A stretch of 9,496 nt of DNA from Methanobacteriaceae archaeon. GTDB taxonomy: Archaea > Methanobacteriota > Methanobacteria > Methanobacteriales > Methanobacteriaceae. The translations under genes were made by a program, and so were the position numbers. The number at the start of each line of letters is the position of its first letter. The first letter of the stretch is position 1. Below are positions 1-6,039 of this stretch, in pieces. The notes below the pieces were generated by a model that saw only the letters and a list, made by a program, of their open reading frames with translations, was not told the origin of the DNA and did not search any database. The DNA lies in NCBI GenBank assembly GCA_011620845.1, contig WOYJ01000093.1:1-9496 (forward strand). The letters run 5' to 3'.

Positions 1-103
1 CATAAAAAACAAAATAAAAACAAATCTTTCATACAAAAAAATCTAAGGGGCTAAACAGTTTATTATCAAATCATTCAAGTTAATAAATATCCAGGTGACA
101 GGG
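1..103. other. AT-rich non-coding upstream region
   Basis: This stretch has no credible reading frame. It is rich in A-tracts. A possible TATA-like element, TTTATTAT at 59-66, would place a transcript start near 85-90, just before the ribosome binding site of the histidine kinase remnant. This is position-based inference only. Confidence 0.4.
93..98 (+). promoter_or_regulatory. Ribosome binding site that decides the start of the kinase remnant
   Basis: AGGTGA lies 5 bases before the ATG at 104-106 and matches the archaeal 16S rRNA 3' end. It supports 104 as the ancestral start of the broken kinase gene, not the later GTG at 288, which has no ribosome binding site and sits inside a membrane segment. 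Confidence 0.55.
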
Positions 104-1812
104 ATGGGAAATAGAATGCCTTTCGACCAAAAGATCTTGTCGTTCCGGATGTTATCCATCTTCTTTGTAGCTGTAATATTTTTAGGCACCCTACTTGTCT
201 TTTGGGGGTAATTCAACCTTGGTTTCTATTATTTTATATACCTGATTCATCGCTCTGAATATACTTGTAATTTTTATTTTATTTTATGTGGACAGACAGT
301 CTTCTAAATTTAATAGGAGAGCCTATATAGGATGGTTTTTAATAGCACTATCTCTATTAGTTACCTTTTTAGGGAATATTACCTGGATGATTTTCAGTGT
401 ATATCTTAACCAGTACCCTACCTTTTCCATAGCTGATATATTTTATCTGGCCTACTATCCTCTGCTGGCAGTGGGAATTCTTTATCTATCCGTTGAACAG
501 ATTAATAAAAACCGGAAATATCAGATTCTACTCGACACGGGAATTTTAATTGTCTCCATTGCCCTGGTTCTTTTGGCAATATTAATAACTCCTATACTGG
601 GAATTCACAATGAAAATACTCTGGGTGTAACCATATCTTTATCCTTCGTGTTTTTGGAAGTTTTTCTGTTGTCTATTTTATTTTATTTTATTTTCAACTG
701 GTTCGGAAATGTTAAAAAAATCCATTTATATTGTTGGCCCTGAGCGTGACAGTATTAATCATTACCAACATTATTTTATAGTTATCAAGCTATCTAAGAG
801 AGTTATGTCCCCGGAGTGCTTTCAGATATGGGCTGGTTAATCTCCTATTTCCTGACTGCACTGGCCGGTATTTCGTACATCGAAGCTGAAAACAAGACCC
901 CCTCACTTAATTTAGATATAGACTCAAAAAATCAAGATTTATCCTTAAAATTTAAATGAAATTCTTACCTACCTTTTTTATGGCTTTTATTCATATTTAT
1001 ATTGTTATCCTGGATTTATATACATCCTAAAGGTACTGATTTAAATATTTTGATTGGGGCGGGCATTATAATAACCATGATGTTCTTTCGTCAAATACTG
1101 GCTTTAGAAGAGAGTAACCAGGCAAGGAAATTGTTACAGAATAATCAAGAGGAGCTGGAGGAAAGAGAGCAACAAATTAAATCCTCCCTGGAGGAGAAGG
1201 AAGTGCTTTTAAAGGAGATCCATCATCGGGTTAAAAATAATATGCAGATAATTTCCAGTTTACTGAGTCTGCAATCCATGTACGTTAAGGATAAGGATAT
1301 TGAGGAAACTTTTAAAAAATGCCAGAATCGTAAAAAATGCCAGAATCGGGTGCGATCCATGGCCATGATCCATGAAAATCTCTATAGAGACCCTAATCTC
1401 GTCGAAATCAACCTCCAGGATTATCTTCAAAACCTGATCTCAGGACTTTTCAGCTCCTATGGAGCCGACACCCGTCAGATTAAAACCCATATTAACCTGG
1501 AGAAGGTTAAAGTGGATATGGATAAATCCATTTCCTACGGCTTAATAATCAATGAATTGATTTTAAATTCCCTTAAATACGCTTTTCCAGAAAATGAGGG
1601 AGTAATATCTCTTACTCTGCGCAGGTTGGATGGTAATATGCTGGAAATGATAGTAGCCGATGATGATGTTGGTTTCCCTGAAAACCTGGCTTTCCGCAGG
1701 ACAGAAACTTTAGGCCTGCAACGGGTAAATAATTTAGTAAAACAGCTTGAAGGTGAAATAGAACTGGACAGAAATGGAGGGGACTAAATTTAAGATTATA
1801 TTTCCGGAATAA
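104..1812 (+). pseudogene. Decayed membrane sensor histidine kinase (HisKA_2 family)
   Basis: The remnant encodes roughly 570 codons. A long hydrophobic N-terminal half (about eight to ten membrane segments) includes the recognisable stretch SIADIFYLAYYPL. A coiled-coil linker rich in Glu/Gln follows (about 1110-1200), then a HisKA_2 dimerisation domain with EIHHRVKNN (phospho-acceptor His near 1221) and an ATPase domain with N-box NELILNSLKYAFP (from 1551). It would have sensed an unknown signal and phosphorylated a response regulator; none is nearby. Lesions seen: a frame change at G5 204-208; TGA at 243-245; a frame change at A7 714-720; a compensating change at T4 774-777; TAA at 795-797; TGA at 957-959; an 18-bp duplication at 1313-1348; G-to-D in the ATP-lid motif; and an extra G in 1779-1782. 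Correcting that last base restores a family-like C-terminus, GGTKFKIIFPE, ending at 1812. The two longest open pieces are 288-743 and 1002-1787. Neither is likely to be functional alone. Confidence 0.87.
1313..1348 (+). repeat. Perfect 18-bp tandem duplication inside the kinase remnant
   Basis: Two adjacent identical 18-base copies (1313-1330 and 1331-1348) encode KKCQNR twice in the second helix of the dimerisation domain. Family members usually carry one copy before the VRSMAMIHE-type motif. The insertion is in frame. Perfect identity suggests it is recent. Confidence 0.85.
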
Positions 1813-1850
1813 TTTGAGTTCTGATAGTTAGAATAAATATTCAATTTTAT

Positions 1851-1894
1851 AAGAGGTTCCAGAATAATTTTTTAATAAATAGAAACCTCTTTTT
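1851..1894 (+). terminator. Weak hairpin plus T-run between kinase remnant and trpY
   Basis: AAGAGGTT (1851-1858) pairs with AACCTCTT (1884-1891) over a 25-base loop and is followed by a short T-run (1890-1894). It sits between two convergent genes and could end + strand transcription of the kinase remnant. The stem overlaps the 21-bp tandem repeat and may be a by-product of it. The long loop makes a strong hairpin unlikely. Confidence 0.35.
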
Positions 1895-1910
1895 AATAAA
1901 TAGAGACTTT
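1869..1910. repeat. 21-bp tandem duplication spanning the trpY stop codon
   Basis: Copies at 1869-1889 and 1890-1910 match at 18 of 21 positions; the first 15 bases are identical. The right copy is the true 3' end of trpY (codons for VSIY and the stop). The left copy repeats VSIY-stop downstream in the same frame, so trpY has a spare tail and a second in-frame TAA. Confidence 0.8.
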
Positions 1911-2396
1911 CGTGACCCCCCTTATTTTTAAAAATTCGTTGTAGAGTTCTCCTTTAACTGGTTTTTCTGTTATTATGGTCAGACGGGGGTTTTCTTCCAG
2001 TTCGGGGTCTCCGGCATTGGCCTGTCTTATGCTTACTTTTTCTCTGGATATTAAGTTGGTGGCTTGGGCGAGAATTCCTGGGTTACCGGCCTTTGCTTCT
2101 ATTTCCACGACTCCCAATCCCAGGTTGGATGCCACGTTTTTTAAGAATGCACCGGCAGGGTATATGTTGGTGAAGATGGCTTCAAGCTGATCATCAGCAA
2201 GTATCACGTCAATGGTGGCTTTTATGGTCCTCCGGTCCACACCCGCTGCCCGGGCCAGGGCCACGTCACTTATCTCCACATCTCCACAGTATATCTTGTT
2301 GTTTTCCCCTACGCAAAGCCCCAGTTCAACTATCTTCCGGGCCACGCTCATCCTGGCCGGGAATTTCTCGAACTTATGTTTAATCCTGTCCCACAT
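1893..2396 (-). CDS. trpY: TrpY-type HTH-ACT transcriptional regulator of the trp operon
   Basis: This 167-residue cytoplasmic protein has two parts. The N-terminal helix-turn-helix region centres on residues about 38-62, with ALARAAGVDRRTIKATI as the likely recognition unit. The C-terminal half (about 95-167) is ACT-like, with GILAQATNLISREKVSIRQA and a closing strand VTKVSIY. This matches the archaeal family of predicted amino-acid-metabolism regulators with ACT domains (COG2150), which includes TrpY of Methanothermobacter. TrpY is known there to bind TGTACA boxes, to repress its own gene, and to repress trpEGCFBAD when tryptophan is bound. Here it is divergent from trpE across 185 bp containing such boxes, so the same role is inferred. 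The start is supported by GGAGA (2403-2407) six bases upstream. Its only tryptophan is residue 2. Confidence 0.9.
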   Translation of the reverse strand: MWDRIKHKFEKFPARMSVARKIVELGLCVGENNKIYCGDVEISDVALARAAGVDRRTIKATIDVILADDQLEAIFTNIYPAGAFLKNVASNLGLGVVEIEAKAGNPGILAQATNLISREKVSIRQANAGDPELEENPRLTIITEKPVKGELYNEFLKIRGVTKVSIY

Positions 2397-2402
2397 CTCT
2401 TG

Positions 2403-2407
2403 TCTCC
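2403..2407 (-). promoter_or_regulatory. trpY ribosome binding site
   Basis: On the minus strand the sequence reads GGAGA, six bases before the ATG at 2396-2394. This is a good match to the archaeal anti-Shine-Dalgarno and fixes the trpY start. Confidence 0.7.
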
Positions 2408-2440
2408 AACTTTTAGTTATTCTAATTATTAATCCATTGA

Positions 2441-2446
2441 TGTACC
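2441..2446. promoter_or_regulatory. Putative TRP box near the trpY promoter
   Basis: TGTACC matches five of six bases of the TGTACA operator known for TrpY. It lies about 11 bases downstream of the trpY TATA box in the trpY direction, close to the expected trpY transcript start. That position suits autorepression. Confidence 0.5.
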
Positions 2447-2456
2447 TTAATCTACT

Positions 2457-2464
2457 TTATATAA
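2457..2464 (-). promoter_or_regulatory. trpY TATA box
   Basis: TTATATAA is a strong archaeal TATA element. On the minus strand it predicts a transcript start near 2433-2438, leaving a leader of about 40 bases that contains the GGAGA site. The element is palindromic, so its direction is set by position only. Confidence 0.6.
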
Positions 2465-2484
2465 TTATCCTAATTATTCTTTAA

Positions 2485-2500
2485 TGTATATATTTGTACT
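2485..2500. promoter_or_regulatory. Putative paired TRP boxes upstream of the trpE promoter
   Basis: TGTATA (2485-2490) and TGTACT (2495-2500) each match TGTACA at five of six positions. They start 10 bases apart, about one helical turn. The second lies just before the BRE/TATA of trpE. Binding here would block TFB/TBP access. Confidence 0.5.
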
Positions 2501-2515
2501 CTAAAGGTTTAAATA
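2501..2515 (+). promoter_or_regulatory. trpE operon promoter (BRE and TATA box)
   Basis: TTTAAATA at 2508-2515 is a near-consensus archaeal TATA box, preceded by the purine-rich CTAAAGG (2501-2507) as a possible BRE. It predicts a transcript start near 2536-2540 and a leader of about 45 bases before trpE. An alternative AT-rich element (TGTATATA, 2485-2492) is less well placed. Confidence 0.6.
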
Positions 2516-2520
2516 GTACA
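2515..2520. promoter_or_regulatory. Putative TRP box overlapping the trpE TATA box
   Basis: AGTACA is the reverse complement of the TGTACT at 2495-2500; extended by one base each side the arms are TTGTACT (2494-2500) and AGTACAA (2515-2521). The arms bracket the TATA box exactly and start 20 bases apart, about two helical turns. A dimeric repressor bound here would exclude TBP. Confidence 0.5.
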
Positions 2521-2571
2521 ATAAATAAAGGTGGGACTAATCAATTTTTACAAAATAGACAGGTAATTAAC

Positions 2572-2652
2572 ATGAAAGGCAGTGAATGTTTTTGGCGATT
2601 TAATCTTAAAAGAGCCCCAAACCATCAAACTAGAATTAAACTCACCATTTGA
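2572..2652 (+). other. Short ORF overlapping the trpE start, possible leader peptide
   Basis: ATG at 2572, seven bases after AGGT (2561-2564), opens a 26-codon frame ending at TGA 2650-2652. It overlaps the 5' end of trpE out of frame and includes one tryptophan codon (codon 8, in CFWRF). It has better ribosome-binding context than the trpE GTG itself. It resembles no family I know and may be chance; coding status is unproven. Confidence 0.2.
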
Positions 2653-3937
2653 ACTATTCAAAAATATCTACCAGAACAACTCCCACGCTTTCCTCCTGGA
2701 ATCAATGGAAAGCGACAGTGGGATGGCTCGTTTTTCAGTCCTGGGATTTCAACCTTCCGCAATAATAAAAGCCCATGATAATGTGCTGGAAATAGAAAAA
2801 AACGGCGCAAAAGAAGAGTATTACGTGGAAAATCCCTTCGATGAAATTAAAAAACTGATATCCACATCCAATGGTAGGAAAGGATTCAGCGGAGGATTGG
2901 TGGGTTACGTCTCATACGAGGCAGTAAAGTACTTCGAACCAGTAGAAGTGGCCAAGAGCCCCTACCCTGATTTTGAATTTGGACTATTCCTGGATGGCAT
3001 AGTCTTCGATAGGATCCGTAACCAGTGCCACTACGTGACCCTGGGTAAGGACAAATCAGAATACATAACAGCCATAGCCAATGAGGAACACGAAATAGAG
3101 GATATCGAATTTAAAGAGTACGGATACCATTTCACCAAGGAACAATACGAAAATATGGTCCTCGAAGCTAAAGAGAAAATACTCGCCGGGGAAATATTCC
3201 AGAGCGTCATCAGTAACGCCCGGAAGTTCAAAGTCACTGGTAACAAGCTCTCATTCTACAGGAAACTACGGGAAATAAACCCATCACCCTACATGTACCA
3301 CCTGAAACTGGGCGAGAAAGAGATCATTGGAAGCAGCCCGGAGATGCTGGTACGGGTAGAAAACGGACAGGTGGAAACCTTCCCACTGGCAGGGACCATA
3401 AAACGTGGCTCAACCCCCGAGGAAGATAAAAAACTGGAAGAAGAACTCTTAGCAGATGAAAAAGAACAGGCAGAGCACCTCATGCTGGTAGATCTGGCAA
3501 GAAACGACGTGGGAAAAGTCAGCAACTTCGGCTCAGTGAAAGTTACAGATTACATGGGTATAAAGAAATTCTCACACGTTCAGCACATCTACAGCAGGGT
3601 AATCGGCCAGTTAAGAAATGATAAAACAGCAGTAGATGCCTTCCAGGCCATATTCCCAGCAGGCACCCTCAGCGGCGCCCCTAAAATAAGGGCCATGGAG
3701 ATAATCCATGAACTAGAAGCAGGCATACCCCGGGGACCCTACGGCGGTGCGGTGGGCTACTTTTCATTGAACGGCAACGCTGATTTTGCAATAACCATCC
3801 GAACCATGGTCTGCGACGGGGACAACGCCAAGATACAGGCCGGTGCAGGAATAGTACACGACTCAATACCCGAGAAAGAATACGTTGAAGGTAAAAACAA
3901 AGCATGTGCACTGGTAGATGCACTGAAGGGGAAGTGA
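2582..3937 (+). CDS. trpE: Anthranilate synthase component I
   Basis: TrpE converts chorismate to anthranilate, using ammonia delivered by TrpG, in the first committed step of tryptophan synthesis. The 451 residues match the usual archaeal length. The LLES motif at 38-41 and NPSPYM at 233-238 form the known feedback tryptophan site, so allosteric inhibition is expected. The chorismate-binding domain carries AGTIKRG (270-276), LVDLARND, HVQHIYSRV, GTLSGAPK (361-368), GPYGGAVGY and GAGIV (421-425), all intact. The start is GTG at 2582: a TGA lies in frame just upstream (2573-2575), and the reading MNVFGD is a plausible N-terminus. The ribosome binding site is poor (AAAGG only 2 bases away). It is the first gene of the operon, with trpG 5 bases downstream. 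Confidence 0.96.
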   Translation: MNVFGDLILKEPQTIKLELNSPFELFKNIYQNNSHAFLLESMESDSGMARFSVLGFQPSAIIKAHDNVLEIEKNGAKEEYYVENPFDEIKKLISTSNGRKGFSGGLVGYVSYEAVKYFEPVEVAKSPYPDFEFGLFLDGIVFDRIRNQCHYVTLGKDKSEYITAIANEEHEIEDIEFKEYGYHFTKEQYENMVLEAKEKILAGEIFQSVISNARKFKVTGNKLSFYRKLREINPSPYMYHLKLGEKEIIGSSPEMLVRVENGQVETFPLAGTIKRGSTPEEDKKLEEELLADEKEQAEHLMLVDLARNDVGKVSNFGSVKVTDYMGIKKFSHVQHIYSRVIGQLRNDKTAVDAFQAIFPAGTLSGAPKIRAMEIIHELEAGIPRGPYGGAVGYFSLNGNADFAITIRTMVCDGDNAKIQAGAGIVHDSIPEKEYVEGKNKACALVDALKGK

Positions 3938-3942
3938 ATAAT

Positions 3943-4518
3943 ATGATATTGATTATTGACAACTACGACTCATTCACTTATAACCTCTATCAGCTCATAG
4001 GGGAGATAGAATGTGAGGTAACTATCAGGAGAAATGATGAAGTAACTATAGACAAAATCAGGGCGCTTCAACCAGAGGCAATTGTAATTTCACCCGGACC
4101 CGGAAACCCCACCAATGAAAGGGACTTCGGTATCTGTTCCCGGGTAATCACGGAACTTGGAGGGGAAATACCCATACTGGGAGTGTGCCTGGGACATCAG
4201 GGGATATTCGCCACCTTCGGTGGAGAGGTGATCCGTACAGAACCAGTGCATGGTAAGACCAATGAGATCTTCCACAACGATGATGAACTCTTCCAGGGTA
4301 CCAGCAACCCCCTGGTTGCTGCACGGTACCATTCACTCCTGTGTAACAGTGAAACAGTACCAGAATGTATGGATGTCATAGCAGAAACAGGTGATGGCCT
4401 GATAATGGCCATAAAACACCGGAGTAAACCTATAGTGGGTCTTCAATTCCACCCTGAATCGGTAGGTACAGACGAAGGAATGACCATACTTAAAAATTTC
4501 ATGAAGGTGGGGACATGA
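3943..4518 (+). CDS. trpG: Anthranilate synthase component II (glutamine amidotransferase)
   Basis: TrpG hydrolyses glutamine and channels ammonia to TrpE. The 191 residues form a class I glutamine amidotransferase domain: IDNYDSFTYNL at the start, ISPGPGNP, the nucleophile in GVCLGHQ (Cys82), HGKTNEI, RYHSLL, and FHPES supplying the other catalytic residues (His170, Glu172). The ATG at 3943 was chosen because MILIIDNYDSF is the family's normal N-terminus and GGGGAAGTGA precedes it; an earlier in-frame ATG (3904) lies inside trpE. HGKTNEI with PVHGK context resembles TrpG/PabA proteins generally; adjacency to trpE points to tryptophan. The stop overlaps the trpC start as ATGA. Confidence 0.96.
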   Translation: MILIIDNYDSFTYNLYQLIGEIECEVTIRRNDEVTIDKIRALQPEAIVISPGPGNPTNERDFGICSRVITELGGEIPILGVCLGHQGIFATFGGEVIRTEPVHGKTNEIFHNDDELFQGTSNPLVAARYHSLLCNSETVPECMDVIAETGDGLIMAIKHRSKPIVGLQFHPESVGTDEGMTILKNFMKVGT

Positions 4519-5324
4519 TGGCACAACCCGTGAAATTTCCAGACATAATAAGCAGGAGAAGCGAGGTCTTAAGGAAAGAAAAATTCTACAAACCAATAAA
4601 AGACCTTAAAGATAGTATAAAAAGGATCAAATTAAGGAAAAGCTTTAAAAACGCCCTGAACAAGGGTAATGATGTTGCCATTATCTGCGAATATAAACCG
4701 GCATCACCTTCACTGGGACATATCTCCCATTTGAAAGTCGGGGATATCGTACCCCAATTTGAAAGGGGAGGGGCCAATGCAGTTTCCATACTAACCGAGA
4801 CGTCCTACTTCAACAGCAGCATCGAGAACCTGAAGATCGCATGTAAGATCAGTAAACTGCCCCTGCTCAGGAAGGACTTCATCATGGATGAATACCAGAT
4901 CTACGAGTCCCGGGCCAGCGGTGCAAGCGCCGTGCTCCTTATAGCCGATGTATACCCCCACCTATCCGAGGGAATCACCCTCACCAAGTATCTGGGAATG
5001 GACGCTCTGGTGGAATGTAAAAACAGGGAAGAAATAGAAAAAGCCCTGGATGCTGGGGCAGAGATAATAGGGATTAACAACCGGGATTTCACAGACTTCA
5101 CCATCGACCTTAACCGGACCCGTGAACTCGCAGAATTTGTCCCCTCCAACGTGACCCTGGTATCAGAAAGCGGGGTAAAAACAGAAGGCGATGTGGAACT
5201 CCTGGCAAGCTTCGGTGCAGATGCTATACTCATTGGAACCAGTGTGATGAAATCAGAGAATATAAGCCAAAAATTAATAGAGCTAATGGCCACAGCGAAA
5301 AACAGCAGGACCAAGCGAAGATGA
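4515..5324 (+). CDS. trpC: Indole-3-glycerol-phosphate synthase
   Basis: TrpC closes the indole ring, converting CdRP to indole-3-glycerol phosphate with loss of CO2 and water. The 269 residues form a TIM barrel with the family motifs in order: CEYKPASPSLG (Glu59 and Lys61 of the active site), LLRKDFI (catalytic Lys120), ALVEC, IGINNRDF, VSESGV, and the phosphate-binding end GADAILIGTS. The N-terminal helical extension (residues 1-55, very Lys/Arg-rich) is normal for the family. The start could be either of two adjacent ATGs (4515 or 4518); AGGTGG at 4504-4509 serves both. It overlaps trpG and trpF by ATGA junctions, implying translational coupling. It is a single-function protein, not a TrpC-TrpF fusion. 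Confidence 0.95.
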   Translation: MMAQPVKFPDIISRRSEVLRKEKFYKPIKDLKDSIKRIKLRKSFKNALNKGNDVAIICEYKPASPSLGHISHLKVGDIVPQFERGGANAVSILTETSYFNSSIENLKIACKISKLPLLRKDFIMDEYQIYESRASGASAVLLIADVYPHLSEGITLTKYLGMDALVECKNREEIEKALDAGAEIIGINNRDFTDFTIDLNRTRELAEFVPSNVTLVSESGVKTEGDVELLASFGADAILIGTSVMKSENISQKLIELMATAKNSRTKRR

Positions 5325-5980
5325 AAGTAAAGATATGCGGAATCACCAGGAAGGAAGATGTCAAAACCTGCGAACGAAACGGTGCAGAACTCATGGGCTT
5401 TATAAACATCCAAAGGTCTAAAAGATTCGTGGATGTGGACAAAATCCATAGTTTAATTTCCACCATGCAGGATAAAAGCAGGGCTGTCGTGGTAACTGAA
5501 ACAGAAGATTTAGTTGAAGTTGAAAGTCTACTTGAATCCACGGGGATACAGTATGTACAGTTCCATTCACAGTCCGCTACTGAGCTCAAGAGGTTTAAGG
5601 AAAACAACCCACAGGTGAAGGTTATAAGAGCAGTTGGCATACCTGAAAGCATGGCCGGAGAAAAGGTTGAGGAGATTAAAGATTATGCTGATGTCTGTGA
5701 TTATCTACTTTTTGACTACGAAGTTGCTGGTAAAAGTGGGGGAACCGGGAAACAAATCCCACTGGACCTGGCGGTGAAAGCTGCAGAGGCTGCCCGAAAA
5801 AACCCACAGATCGGGTTGTTTTTAGCTGGCGGCATGGATAGCCACAGGATGAAGAGTGAAGGAAAAATCCTGGAGGACGTTTTTGATTATGTTGATGTAA
5901 ACTCCGGCGTTGAAAACCAGCCCGGAGAGAAGGATGAAAATAAGATAATTGGATTTATGAAGGTTATTGATAATTCATAA
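5321..5980 (+). CDS. trpF: Phosphoribosylanthranilate isomerase
   Basis: TrpF performs the Amadori rearrangement of phosphoribosylanthranilate to CdRP, feeding TrpC. The 219 residues start with KICGITR carrying the catalytic Cys6. The general-acid Asp is in LLFDYE, followed by the phosphate loop SGGTGK, LAGGM and a final VDVNSGVE. Some motif positions are unusual: GFINI with SKR replaces the common GFxF-SPR, VQFHSQ replaces VQLHG, and Asn replaces Ser in the last motif. The catalytic pair is intact, so activity is expected. Translation is probably coupled to trpC through ATGA. The 3' end was tandemly duplicated to give the spacer before trpB. Confidence 0.92.
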   Translation: MKVKICGITRKEDVKTCERNGAELMGFINIQRSKRFVDVDKIHSLISTMQDKSRAVVVTETEDLVEVESLLESTGIQYVQFHSQSATELKRFKENNPQVKVIRAVGIPESMAGEKVEEIKDYADVCDYLLFDYEVAGKSGGTGKQIPLDLAVKAAEAARKNPQIGLFLAGGMDSHRMKSEGKILEDVFDYVDVNSGVENQPGEKDENKIIGFMKVIDNS

Positions 5981-6014
5981 AAGTTTGAAGGTTATGAACA
6001 ATTCATAAAAATTC
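5959..6014 (+). repeat. 28-bp imperfect tandem duplication at the trpF 3' end
   Basis: Positions 5959-5986 and 5987-6014 match at 23 of 28 sites and include two exact copies of AATTCATAAAA. The first copy encodes the end of TrpF and its stop. The second copy is non-coding and makes up about half of the trpF-trpB spacer. Confidence 0.75.
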
Positions 6015-6027
6015 GAAATTTTACAAA

Positions 6028-6031
6028 GAGG
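6028..6031 (+). promoter_or_regulatory. trpB ribosome binding site
   Basis: GAGG eight bases before ATG 6040 fits independent initiation of trpB, which follows a 59-bp gap and so cannot be coupled to trpF by overlap. Confidence 0.55.
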
Positions 6032-6039
6032 AATAGATT

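Noticed and set aside
2422..2478. CTAATTATT repeated at 2422-2430 and 2470-2478 as an operator
   Set aside because: It is AT-only apart from one base in a very AT-rich spacer, so chance repetition is likely and it does not resemble the known TrpY box.
1975..2484. Plus-strand frames (1975-2190, 2212-2484) over trpY
   Set aside because: They are antisense to the clearly recognisable regulator and show no domain.
2528..2534. AAGGTGG looks like a strong ribosome binding site in the trpE leader
   Set aside because: No start codon follows at a usable distance, and it lies at or before the predicted transcript start, so it may not be in the mRNA.
3681..3962. Minus-strand frames over trpE, trpG, trpC, trpA and trpD (for example 8490-9110 and 4901-5449)
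   Set aside because: They are antisense to genes with complete conserved motifs, have low-complexity Ser-rich translations and lack promoters or family features.
6008..6022. Small inverted repeat AAAATT-CGA-AATTTT before trpB as a terminator or attenuator
   Set aside because: It has only six A/T pairs and no T-run after it, and it falls partly in the 28-bp duplication. It is too weak to call.
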